A stretch of DNA of 64,000 nt from positions 62,001-126,000 of the forward strand of contig NZ_FQXM01000009.1 of the NCBI RefSeq assembly GCF_900129965.1, written 5' to 3'. The notes below the pieces were generated by a model. It was not told the DNA's origin, ran no database searches, and worked only from the letters and a program-made list of their open reading frames with translations. The translations under genes and the position numbers were made by a program. This document shows positions 1 to 8,157 of the stretch, piece after piece (positions within the stretch are counted from its first letter, which is position 1; each line of letters opens with the position of its first letter). The stretch is from Clostridium grantii DSM 8605. Lineage in GTDB: Bacteria; Bacillota; Clostridia; Clostridiales; Clostridiaceae.

Positions 1-1
1 T

Positions 2-829
2 GAAGGCTATAATAGAACTGTTAAAGCATCAGAACATAATGTAGTTACAATAGATGGGAAAGGTTACACAAATGAAGGTGGAAACAATATTTGGAAAGAA
101 ACACCAAAAGATGTAGTAGCTGAAATAGAAACATTTAAAAGCGAGAAAGGTATAACTTATTTTGTTGGGGAAGCCCATAAGATGTATGACCCTAGTTTAC
201 AATTAACTCGGTTTGCTAGAAATGTTATCTACACTGAAAAAGGATATTTTATTATATTGGATGAGTTAATGAGTGATTTAGAACATACTTATACTTGGAA
301 TATGCATTCGGATACTTTCCCAAATAAGATAAAAGACAATGTTTTTGAATATGAAAATGGACCAGCAAAAATGAGATTATATTCAATTGAGTCAGATGAG
401 TGTAGCTATAATTTCAAAAACACAAATGTAAGAGCTGTAATGACGACTCAAGAACCAGACAAATTTAGAGAAACAAGAATGAAGACAATGGTTATTGAGA
501 ACAAAGTCAAATCAAAAGACACATACTTCTTAAATATTCTTTCAACTAGAAGTGCTTTTGACGATGAAGGAAGAAAAGTGAAGGAAATTAATGTTGATGG
601 GGCAAGAGGGTTTGTTATTGAAGACAATAGCGAAAAAGAAATATTCCTTTTCTCAAAATCAGGAAAAATTGAATTTGAAGATATAAAAGTTCATGCAAAG
701 ATTGTACTACTACAATATAAAAATGAAAAATTGATAAAGGTTATGGCTTCAGATTGCACACAATTTACATGTGGTGAGATAAAAATATTTGAGAATAGTT
801 ATCCTTTAACAATTATTCAGGAGGTATAG
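2..829 (+). CDS. Heparinase II/III-family polysaccharide lyase, C-terminal part (5' truncated by window edge)
   Basis: The reading frame is open from base 2, so this is the C-terminal 275 residues of a longer protein. The ATG at 182 is internal. The segment is the beta-sandwich half of a heparinase II/III-like lyase. It includes a SEHNVVTIDGKG stretch, which parallels SASHNTVVVDGKN in the next gene, so the two are tandem paralogues. Lyases of this fold cleave uronic acid polymers such as alginate or heparin by beta-elimination. The catalytic alpha-barrel lies outside the window, so the substrate cannot be read. The stop is followed after one base by the next ATG, and that gene's ribosome binding site (GGAGGT) lies inside this one, so they are co-transcribed. 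Confidence 0.85.
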   Translation, partial: EGYNRTVKASEHNVVTIDGKGYTNEGGNNIWKETPKDVVAEIETFKSEKGITYFVGEAHKMYDPSLQLTRFARNVIYTEKGYFIILDELMSDLEHTYTWNMHSDTFPNKIKDNVFEYENGPAKMRLYSIESDECSYNFKNTNVRAVMTTQEPDKFRETRMKTMVIENKVKSKDTYFLNILSTRSAFDDEGRKVKEINVDGARGFVIEDNSEKEIFLFSKSGKIEFEDIKVHAKIVLLQYKNEKLIKVMASDCTQFTCGEIKIFENSYPLTIIQEV

Positions 830-830
830 A

Positions 831-2717
831 ATGAATTATTTTAGTGATTTAAACTTAGTAAAAGAACTAGATAAAGATAAAAAAATATACCATGATATGC
901 TAAATGAAATGGATAAAGAAGTTACTTCTTTTGCTGAAAGCTTTAAAGATGATTCAAGCAAAATGAGTGAGTGGGGGCATAACTACTTCTGTGAAGAAGA
1001 TGGGGGAAGACTTATATTTGACCTTGAAAAACCACATTCTCATGTATGCGAAATATGTGGTAGAGAATTTAAAGGCCAAATGTTTGATAATGTGTGGGTA
1101 TATTTTTATAGAAACACTGCTATTATAACATTAGTAAAAGCTGCAACGCTTTATAAAGTAAGGGGAGATGAAAGATATTTAGCATATATAAAAAATATAT
1201 TATCTTTCTATGCAGATCATTACAGTGAGTTTGTTATTCATGCTAAAAACAAAGTAATAGATGATTTAACTTATGATGTTGGTGGTGCTGCAAAAATAAT
1301 GCCTCAAGCTTTAAATGAAGCAATAATTTTAGTTCGTATTATTAGTGCTTTAGAAATGGTAAAGAATGAAATTGGAAAAGAATATTTAGATGAAATAAAT
1401 AAAAAATTATTTATTCCAGCAACAAATTTATTAACACCACAATTAATAAGAATTCATAATATTCCTTGTTGGATAAATAGTGCTTTAGGAATAGTAGCTT
1501 TATTTACTGATAATAAAGAATTACTAGATAAAGTATTTAATAGTGAATTTGGTGTTAGAAATCAATTAAAAGAAGGAGTTACAGACGAAGGATTCTGGTA
1601 TGAAGGATCTGTTCACTACAATTTCTTTTTATTAGAAGGAGTAACAAATTTACTTTTATTCACTAAACTTTATGATTATGATTTTGGTGAAGAAGAAGCT
1701 ATTATAAGAAAAATGTTTAAATCAGCATTTTACTATGCTTTTGATAATGATATTTTACCTAATCCTAATGATGGATGGCCAAATGTTAATTTGAAGACTT
1801 ATAGTTATATTTATCATGTAGCAACTAAAATCTTTGGAGAAAACAGTGAAGTAGGTAATTTCTTGAAAAACATTGAGAAGGGAAGTTTAGATCGTGCAAC
1901 TATCCCTCTATCAAGACCATATTATTATCAAAATGAAATTCCTTTAGAAAGATTAACTTTTAATCCAGAATTAGATTTTAGTACTATGGAAGTAATTAAT
2001 CGTGAATCAAATAATTTTGCATCATCATATTATGGTACATTAAGAAATGACAAAATAAATGTATTCTACAAATATGGACATAGAGGACCGTCTCATGCTC
2101 ATCCAGACAAAATGAATATTGAAGTTATGCTTGGAGAGTCAATATTAACGAGAGATTTATCAAATGCAGGATATGCTTCTCGTTTATGTAATGAATGGCA
2201 TCGTATGTCTGCATCTCATAACACTGTAGTTGTAGATGGAAAAAATCATGTTTCAACTGAAGGCGGTATAATTTTAAAATTTACAGAAGAAAGTCTACAT
2301 GCAAAAGTTGAGGATGTTTATGAAAAAGTAGATTATGAAAGAAAAATTGATTTACTTCCATCAGGATTTAATGATGAGTTTATAGTAAGCTCTTCAGAAC
2401 AACATACTTATGATTGGTTCTTCCATAGTGAAGCTAAACTTTTATCAGAATTGAGTTATGAGTCAGCTTCTTTAGAATTCAATGAAAATGGATACCAACA
2501 TATTAGTAATGTTAGAAAAGTGGTTACTGATAGCACTATTATTTCTTTAGAATGGGAGTTAGATGGAAAGATTATTGAAAGCAAAATAGATATTACAGAT
2601 AAAGAAATGTTTATATGTGATACATTTGATAATCCAGTTTCATCATTACGTACATCTATTATTTTGAGAGAAAAAAATAATAAAGCTACATTTAAAGTAA
2701 ATTGGACATTAGTGTAA
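831..2717 (+). CDS. Heparinase II/III-family (alginate lyase-like) polysaccharide lyase
   Basis: This 628-residue protein has the two-domain layout of heparinase II/III-fold lyases (PL12/15/17/21-like). An N-terminal alpha/alpha barrel holds the usual catalytic features: an Asn in IPCWINSALG, and Tyr/His in DEGFWYEGSVHYN. It is followed by a beta-sandwich with GHRGPSHAHPDKMNIEV, whose His and Asp residues are typical of the metal/active-site cleft. No signal peptide is visible, so it probably acts in the cytoplasm on imported oligosaccharides, as an exo-type oligoalginate or oligoglycuronan lyase would. The start is set by GGAGGT 6-7 bases upstream. The downstream KdgF-like cupin and SDR reductase support a uronate product. 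The exact polymer is inferred, not shown. Confidence 0.86.
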   Translation: MNYFSDLNLVKELDKDKKIYHDMLNEMDKEVTSFAESFKDDSSKMSEWGHNYFCEEDGGRLIFDLEKPHSHVCEICGREFKGQMFDNVWVYFYRNTAIITLVKAATLYKVRGDERYLAYIKNILSFYADHYSEFVIHAKNKVIDDLTYDVGGAAKIMPQALNEAIILVRIISALEMVKNEIGKEYLDEINKKLFIPATNLLTPQLIRIHNIPCWINSALGIVALFTDNKELLDKVFNSEFGVRNQLKEGVTDEGFWYEGSVHYNFFLLEGVTNLLLFTKLYDYDFGEEEAIIRKMFKSAFYYAFDNDILPNPNDGWPNVNLKTYSYIYHVATKIFGENSEVGNFLKNIEKGSLDRATIPLSRPYYYQNEIPLERLTFNPELDFSTMEVINRESNNFASSYYGTLRNDKINVFYKYGHRGPSHAHPDKMNIEVMLGESILTRDLSNAGYASRLCNEWHRMSASHNTVVVDGKNHVSTEGGIILKFTEESLHAKVEDVYEKVDYERKIDLLPSGFNDEFIVSSSEQHTYDWFFHSEAKLLSELSYESASLEFNENGYQHISNVRKVVTDSTIISLEWELDGKIIESKIDITDKEMFICDTFDNPVSSLRTSIILREKNNKATFKVNWTLV

Positions 2718-2761
2718 TTTAGAAGTGTTAAGTTAGAATAAAATACTAGGAGGCGAAATGA

Positions 2762-3109
2762 ATGGCAGAAAAATATTTTTTCTACAACAAAGAAATAAAG
2801 TTTGAAAAAATAAATGATAAAATTCAAAGAAAAATCGTAGCTCATGGTGGAGATATGATGATTGTTGAAGTTCATTTTAAAGAGGGCGCAATAGGAACTC
2901 TACATGAACATTTTCATGAACAAGTAACTTATTGTATAAAAGGTAAGCTAGAGTTTACTGTAGGAGATGAAAAAACAATTATTAATGCAGGAGACTCAAT
3001 TTATATGCCACCAGACATATTGCATGGATGCGTTGTTTTAGAAGATGACACAGTTTTATTAGATATTTTTACACCACAAAGAGAAGATTTTCTTTCTAGT
3101 GGAAAGTAA
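2762..3109 (+). CDS. kdgF: KdgF-like cupin, uronate linearisation
   Basis: A single-domain cupin of 115 residues. The metal-binding motif HEHFHEQ lies around residues 42-48 and the second His is in PDILHG near residue 82. Spacing and size match KdgF, which converts unsaturated monouronates released by lyases to the linear ketouronate. Its position directly after two lyases and before an SDR reductase is the usual context for KdgF in alginate and pectin loci. AGGAGG precedes the start. Generic cupins look similar, so the specific role rests partly on the neighbours. Confidence 0.75.
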   Translation: MAEKYFFYNKEIKFEKINDKIQRKIVAHGGDMMIVEVHFKEGAIGTLHEHFHEQVTYCIKGKLEFTVGDEKTIINAGDSIYMPPDILHGCVVLEDDTVLLDIFTPQREDFLSSGK

Positions 3110-3150
3110 TAAAGAACTTAAAAATTATGAAAATTTGAGGAGGACATAAA

Positions 3151-3891
3151 ATGTCAAAAATCGCGTTAATTACAGGAGCAACAGCAGGTATTGGTTTAGC
3201 AACAGCTATGGAATTAGGAAAAGGTGGATATGATATAATTATTAATGGTATTTTTCAAGATCAAGCTGATGAAGCATTAGTAACTTTAAAAGAAGCAGGT
3301 ATAAATGCAGAATATTTTGAAGCTGATATTACAAATGAAGATGCAGTAAATGCTATGTTTGTAGCTATTGGAGCAAAATATGATAAAATCGATGCATTAA
3401 TTAATTGTGCTGGTGGATTAGGTGGAAGATCTCGTTTCGAAGATATGACTACTGAATTCTACAGAAAAGTTATGGCTTTAAATTTAGATAGCGTATTCTT
3501 TGTATCTAGAGCAGCTATTCCTTTCTTAAAGAAAGGTGAAAACCCTTCAATCGTTAACTTTGCATCAATTGCTTCTTACAATGCAGGTGGTCCTGGTGCT
3601 GGAATATATGGTACTTCAAAAGCTGGAGTTTTAACAATCACTCGTGCTTTAGCTAAAGATTTAGTTGAGTATGGCATAAGAGTAAATGCTGTTTCTCCAG
3701 GAACTATAGATACTGCATTCCATGCTGCTACAAATAGAGATATCATGGAAGGCTGGAAAAATGGAATTTTAATGAAAAGATTTGGAGAAGCATCAGAAGT
3801 AGCTTCAGTTATAGAATTCTTAGTTTCAGATAAAGCATCTTATTTAACAGGAGAAGTTATCCAAATAAATGGTGGCCAAGATTTCCTATAA
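3151..3891 (+). CDS. SDR-family oxidoreductase, probable ketouronate (DEH) reductase or KduD-like
   Basis: A classical short-chain dehydrogenase of 246 residues. It has the Rossmann motif TGATAGIG near residue 8, NCAGG near 85 and the catalytic YGTSKAG near 155, with Ser in the preceding strand, and it ends in the usual INGGQ. In a lyase/KdgF operon such an enzyme most often reduces 4-deoxy-5-ketouronate to 2-keto-3-deoxygluconate, or acts as KduD. FabG-like activity cannot be excluded from sequence. It has its own GGAGG 8 bases upstream and is followed by a strong terminator, so it ends the operon. Confidence 0.8.
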   Translation: MSKIALITGATAGIGLATAMELGKGGYDIIINGIFQDQADEALVTLKEAGINAEYFEADITNEDAVNAMFVAIGAKYDKIDALINCAGGLGGRSRFEDMTTEFYRKVMALNLDSVFFVSRAAIPFLKKGENPSIVNFASIASYNAGGPGAGIYGTSKAGVLTITRALAKDLVEYGIRVNAVSPGTIDTAFHAATNRDIMEGWKNGILMKRFGEASEVASVIEFLVSDKASYLTGEVIQINGGQDFL

Positions 3892-3934
3892 GATTTATAG
3901 GGGATAAATAGTTTGTTAAAAAAATAGTTAGTTT

Positions 3935-3970
3935 AAGTGAAACAGTATATATATACTGTTTCACTTTATT
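3935..3970 (+). terminator. Rho-independent terminator after the lyase operon
   Basis: Perfect 16-base arms at 3935-3950 and 3951-3966 (AAGTGAAACAGTATAT and its complement) followed by a short T-rich run. It sits 44 bases after the SDR stop. Confidence 0.85.
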
Positions 3971-4100
3971 AAGAGGAATTTATTTGAACAAAGTAATTCA
4001 TAAAATAGAAAAAATCATAAATGTAAATTTACTAGAAATTATATTTTTATATTTAAATTAAATTTTGGAATAAAAAGTTTGGCATATTCTTTTAAAAATT

Positions 4101-4620
4101 TTAAATTGGAAAATAAGGATCTATATGCACTATTAATTGTTTCATTACCAATTATAATAGAAAAATCATCTATTGCTTATGTTTTTTGATGATTAATCAG
4201 TATGTTATTGGATATGGTAAAAAAGTTTTGGCGGCATATGGAATTACAAATAAAATTAATGCTTTCACTTTTAGTAGTATAAGTGGCTTTGGTGCTGAAC
4301 TTGTCACCATTGTAGGTCAAAATTTGGGAGCAAACCAGATCTATAGAGCAAAAGAAACAGTGAAAAAAACATGATTGTTTTAGTGAACGTTGATACAATA
4401 GTTAAATTACATTATTAGTATTATTTAAGGTGCGGATATCTACTTTATTTACAAAAAATGATATAATAATGTTGAAATATAAACTAAAGGCTAAGACTGA
4501 GGTTTCTTCTTCAATAATTGGTTGGGCTATTTTTAGTTGATTATTTTCGCAATATTCGCGGTAATTCTTTACTTTAAATCAAATTGGATAAAAACAAATA
4601 AAAAAATAGTGGGTGAATAG
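4101..4620 (+). pseudogene. MATE-family efflux pump remnant
   Basis: Pieces of a MATE transporter appear in order but in different frames. First comes a TM7-like segment (LLIVSLPIIIE), which runs into two stops near 4187. Next is NQYVIGYGKKVLAAYGITNK through VGQNLGANQIYRAKE, ending at a stop at 4372. Then follow an ISTLFTKND-like piece near 4440 and the C-terminal helix and tail VILYFKSNWIKTNKK, ending at 4620. The N-terminal half is absent and several frameshifts or deletions separate the pieces, so no functional pump can be made. The order and spacing match the second half of a MATE protein. It is probably an old decay product rather than a sequencing error. Confidence 0.8.
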
Positions 4621-4621
4621 G

Positions 4622-4999
4622 ATGAAATTTTTAAAAAAAATAACTTTTGAACAGAAAAAATGGATATTTGAGGCTTATATGGCTGGAATGGCTTTCTTTG
4701 TGGGAGGAATACTGCTTGCTCAAAGTTACCTAGAAATTGCAATAGTGGTAGCAATATTGAAAACATTTGTAAATGAACCTTTATTAAGAGCTATCACACA
4801 TGGTAATAAAGCAGATGAAGGTCCAAAATCTAAGTTTAGGTTTTTAAAAAATCTTTTATATGCTTTAATAATTTCTTCTCTTATAATGTTACTTTATCAG
4901 TATGTAATGCCTATACTAATTGAACCAATATCTTTTGGATTGCTTTATAAAGTGTTTGATTCATTAATACAAAAAATTATTAGAAAAATAAGAAGGTGA
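4622..4999 (+). CDS. Small membrane protein of unknown function
   Basis: A predicted protein of 125 residues with two or three hydrophobic segments: near residues 20-45 (MAGMAFFVGGILLAQ), 78-100 (LYALIISSLIMLLYQ) and a weaker one after that. It has a basic C-terminal tail (KIIRKIRR). I do not recognise a family. A GTG at 4613 in the same frame is an alternative start; I prefer ATG 4622, directly after the pseudogene's last stop. The gene ends 4 bases before manA, so the two are probably translated from one transcript. No ribosome binding site is convincing. Confidence 0.6.
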   Translation: MKFLKKITFEQKKWIFEAYMAGMAFFVGGILLAQSYLEIAIVVAILKTFVNEPLLRAITHGNKADEGPKSKFRFLKNLLYALIISSLIMLLYQYVMPILIEPISFGLLYKVFDSLIQKIIRKIRR

Positions 5000-5003
5000 T
5001 TTT

Positions 5004-6110
5004 ATGAATTCTGAATTAATTAAATTTTCAAGAAAACCATTAAAATTGTTAAATAATAGAGTTTGGAGAACATATACTGGAGGAAAGCTTATTGAACAAT
5101 GGCAAGGTAAAGATACTCCACAAGATAATGACAAACCAGAAGAATGGGTAGCGTCTACGGTAGAAGCTAGAAATAAAAATTATATTAAAGATGAAGGTTT
5201 GAGTTTTGTTGAGATTGATAATAATGAAACTATTAAGTTAATTGATCTTATAAATTTAAATAGCAAGAAGTTCTTAGGTGACAGTCACGTTGAGAAATAT
5301 GGGACTAATATGGCGGTACTTACAAAGGTACTAGATGCTTCTATACGACTTTCTATACAGGTTCATCCAAATAAGAAGTATGCAAAAGATTATTTTAAAT
5401 CTGACTTTGGTAAAACAGAGGCATGGTATATTCTTGGGGGTAGGGAAGTCGACGGTGAGCCACCATATGTTTTGTTGGGATTTAAAGAAGAAGTTACAAA
5501 AGAAATGTGGGGAGAATATTTTAGAAAACAAGATATTAATGCTATGGTTGATTCTCTTCATAAATTCTATGTTAAAGAAGGAGATGTATTTCTTATAGAA
5601 GGATCTATTCCCCATGCTATTGGTAGTGGATGTTTTTTAATTGAAGTACAAGAACCAACAGATTATACCATGAGAGTAGAAAGAGGGACTTTTGATGGTG
5701 GTATGTTACCAGATATGTTGTGTCATCAAGGCGTAGGATTCGATAAAATGCTTCAATGCTTTAATTATGAAAGTGTTTCAAGAAAAGAAACCTTGGAAAG
5801 ATGGTATAAGGCGTCAACTTTAATAAGAGAACAAGTTGGTGGAAAAGAAGTAAGTCTTATTGGAGATAAAGATACAAAATGTTTCTCTATGAAAAAGTTT
5901 ACAATAAGAGATAGCTTTGAAATTAATGACGATTCATCTTTTAGAGTAATTATTGCTTTGAAAGGTACAGGAAAAGTAATATATACAGATGGGGAAGTTG
6001 ATATTAAACAAGGAGATATGTTTTTTCTTCCTTATGAAGTAAAAGAGATAACTTATAAAAATATAGGAGAATGTGATTTGGAAATTATTTGTTGCTATCC
6101 TCCAAAATAG
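5004..6110 (+). CDS. manA: Class I mannose-6-phosphate isomerase
   Basis: A 368-residue zinc-dependent type I phosphomannose isomerase with a double cupin fold. Metal-site regions are visible as SIQVHPNKKYA (Gln and His), KTEAWYILGG (Glu) and SIPHAIGSGCFLIEVQE (His). The reaction interconverts mannose-6-phosphate and fructose-6-phosphate. The WYILGG-type, low-identity form seen here is common in Firmicutes sugar-use loci. AAGGTGA precedes the ATG. It follows the small membrane protein by 4 bases and lies between the lyase operon and the IclR gene, so it may serve the same carbohydrate regulon, although mannose is not part of the ketouronate route itself. Confidence 0.85.
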   Translation: MNSELIKFSRKPLKLLNNRVWRTYTGGKLIEQWQGKDTPQDNDKPEEWVASTVEARNKNYIKDEGLSFVEIDNNETIKLIDLINLNSKKFLGDSHVEKYGTNMAVLTKVLDASIRLSIQVHPNKKYAKDYFKSDFGKTEAWYILGGREVDGEPPYVLLGFKEEVTKEMWGEYFRKQDINAMVDSLHKFYVKEGDVFLIEGSIPHAIGSGCFLIEVQEPTDYTMRVERGTFDGGMLPDMLCHQGVGFDKMLQCFNYESVSRKETLERWYKASTLIREQVGGKEVSLIGDKDTKCFSMKKFTIRDSFEINDDSSFRVIIALKGTGKVIYTDGEVDIKQGDMFFLPYEVKEITYKNIGECDLEIICCYPPK

Positions 6111-6230
6111 ATAATGGAAAACCAGATATTAATAAATATTTTATTAAAATGAACTTATAGGCAAAAAAATGTATTAAAAAACTATACAAATAATAGATAC
6201 AAAATTTTTTTTTTATGATAAAATTAAATT

Positions 6231-6249
6231 GGTTTCGTAATTACGAATA
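6231..6249 (+). promoter_or_regulatory. Candidate IclR/KdgR operator upstream of the IclR gene
   Basis: Contains the perfect 14-base palindrome TTCGTAATTACGAA (6234-6247), preceded by GGT and lying 38-56 bases before the IclR start. The sequence GGTTTCGTAA recurs, inverted, upstream of kdgK at 40334-40343, and a related palindrome lies at 40431-40449. Function is inferred. Confidence 0.6.
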
Positions 6250-6286
6250 AAATAAAATTTGATTAAAAATTATTGGAGGAGTATGC

Positions 6287-7042
6287 ATGAAAGTAAATAG
6301 AACTTCTAAAAGAACTATAGAAATGCTTGAACTCATTTCTAAGAATCCTAAAGGGTTATCCTTAAATGAAATTGTGAATATGATGGATATACCTAAAACG
6401 AGTGCTTTTGATATTTTACATACACTAGAAGAGCTTGAGATGGTTGAATTAATAGATGCTAGATCAAAGTTATATTCAATTGGAGTACGTTCGTTTATTA
6501 TAGGTAATGCTTATATTGATAATGCGGATTTAGTTAATATAGCCAAACCTTACTTAGAAAAATTAGGAGAACAAGCAGGTAAAACTGTGTTTCTAGGTAA
6601 AGAAAGCAAAGGAAAAGTTATATATTTGTATAAATATGAACCAGAGAGAGCTATTATTACAACCTGTAAAATAGGAAATCAAAACGAGTTACATTGTACT
6701 GGATTAGGAAAATGTGCACTTGCTTTTTCAGAGGACTATAAAGAAATAATTGATAAATTAGAGTTAAGAAAAAGAACTGAATTTACTATAGTTGATAAAG
6801 ATAAATTAACTGAAAATGTAGAGCAAATTAAAAAACAAAAATTTTCTGTTGATTTTAGAGAATATGAGGAGCATATGTTATGTTTAGCAGCACCTCTATT
6901 TGATCATAAAGGAGAATTTCATGCAGCTATAAGTATATCAGGTTTGTATGTTGAGGGTATGGATTTTAAGGAAGAGGTTCAAATGTTGCAGAAAACTGCT
7001 GAAACTATTTCAAGAAAACTTGGATTTTCGGGGCACTATTAA
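6287..7042 (+). CDS. IclR-family transcriptional regulator (KdgR-like)
   Basis: 251 residues. An N-terminal winged helix-turn-helix lies at roughly residues 5-65 (RTIEMLELI through KTSAFDILHTLEEL). An effector-binding domain follows, with the family's GKCALAF and ISISGLYV stretches. IclR proteins commonly bind small acids; KdgR members sense 2-keto-3-deoxygluconate and repress uronate genes. A palindrome 38-56 bases upstream suggests autoregulation, and related sites precede the kdgK gene at 40.5 kb. GGAGGAG sits 6 bases before the ATG. The effector is inferred from context only. Confidence 0.83.
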   Translation: MKVNRTSKRTIEMLELISKNPKGLSLNEIVNMMDIPKTSAFDILHTLEELEMVELIDARSKLYSIGVRSFIIGNAYIDNADLVNIAKPYLEKLGEQAGKTVFLGKESKGKVIYLYKYEPERAIITTCKIGNQNELHCTGLGKCALAFSEDYKEIIDKLELRKRTEFTIVDKDKLTENVEQIKKQKFSVDFREYEEHMLCLAAPLFDHKGEFHAAISISGLYVEGMDFKEEVQMLQKTAETISRKLGFSGHY

Positions 7043-7100
7043 AAACAACGATAGTTTTATAGTTAAAGATTATAATAAGCATAATAAAGGGGTATGGTTA

Positions 7101-8048
7101 ATGTTAGAAAATTTTATATTTAGCATTAGTATTGCAATGCCTATATTTTTTGTGATGTGCATTGGATACTTTTTAAAAAGAAAAGAAGTAATTAATGAGG
7201 AATTTATAAAAACTGCAAATTTCATTATTTTTAATGTAGCTTTGCCAATTAAACTTTTTAATGATGTATCAAAAACTTCATTCGGAGAATACTTTGATGC
7301 AAAATTTATTGCTTTTACTATGGTAGGGACTATAACAAGTGTTTTGATAATTTGGATAATAGCTTCACTTTTTATAAAAGACAAGACTCAAGTAGGCGCT
7401 TTTATTCATGGTTCTTTCAGGGGAAATTTTTTGTATATTGGATTAACACTTATGGAAAATATAACAGGGTCAATAGGAATAAAAGCTCCTTTAATTATTG
7501 CAATTATAATCCCTTTATACAACATATTAGCCATTATCATACTTACTTATACAGATCAAAGTAGAAGCTCTAAAATAAGTTTTAAAGACACTATTCTTAG
7601 TATAGGTAAAAACCCGCTAATTAAAGCTATACTACTAGGAATAATTTTTTCTTTAACAGGATTAGAATTACCAATGATAGCAACTAGAACAATGAGTTAT
7701 TTTGGATCACTAGTAACACCTCTGGCGTTGATTACAATAGGAGCTTCATTTAATTTTATGAATATTTCTAGAAATTTAAAACCAGCAATTATAGCAAGTA
7801 TTATAAAATTATTTTTTATGCCAGTAATAGTAGTTTTTTTCACTATGGCTATGAATTTTTCTAATGAAGATGTTTTACTAATTTATTTACTATTTGGGGT
7901 TCCAAGTGCTACTGTTTCTTATATTATGACAGCAGCTATGAATGGGGATAAAGACCTGGCTGCCAATATAATTATGATTACAACAATTTTATCTACAATT
8001 TCTATGACTATATTTATATTTGTGTTTAAGACAATAGGTATTATATAA
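7101..8048 (+). CDS. AEC-family (auxin efflux carrier-like) permease
   Basis: A 315-residue membrane protein with about ten hydrophobic helices, beginning LENFIFSISIAMPIFFVMCIGYFLKRK, the typical opening of bacterial AEC permeases. These export or import organic acids such as malate. The open frame extends upstream to 6948 inside the IclR gene, but ATG 7101 with AAAGGGG 8-14 bases upstream is the sensible start. It follows the IclR gene by 58 bases and may carry a uronate-derived or other organic acid. The substrate is not readable. Confidence 0.8.
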   Translation: MLENFIFSISIAMPIFFVMCIGYFLKRKEVINEEFIKTANFIIFNVALPIKLFNDVSKTSFGEYFDAKFIAFTMVGTITSVLIIWIIASLFIKDKTQVGAFIHGSFRGNFLYIGLTLMENITGSIGIKAPLIIAIIIPLYNILAIIILTYTDQSRSSKISFKDTILSIGKNPLIKAILLGIIFSLTGLELPMIATRTMSYFGSLVTPLALITIGASFNFMNISRNLKPAIIASIIKLFFMPVIVVFFTMAMNFSNEDVLLIYLLFGVPSATVSYIMTAAMNGDKDLAANIIMITTILSTISMTIFIFVFKTIGII

Positions 8049-8089
8049 CAAGTAGGATTTTCTCCGAAAATCTTAAGTTGTTAAAAGAT

Positions 8090-8130
8090 AAAGAGCTGAT
8101 CATCTTGGATGATAAGCTCTTTGATATTTT
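8090..8130. terminator. Terminator between convergent AEC and ftsH genes
   Basis: An AAAGAGCT...AGCTCTTT stem (8090-8122) with an extended GATCATC/GATGAT interior, followed by T-rich sequence. Lies between two converging genes. Confidence 0.75.
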
Positions 8131-8157
8131 TCAAAGAAAAAACTTTTTTTGTTCTTA

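Noticed and set aside
182..829. ATG 182 as a real gene start
   Set aside because: The frame is open from base 2 and the upstream residues match the lyase fold, so the gene begins outside the window.
6948..7100. Longer N-terminus for the AEC permease
   Set aside because: It overlaps the IclR gene in another frame and does not resemble the family; ATG 7101 has a proper ribosome site.
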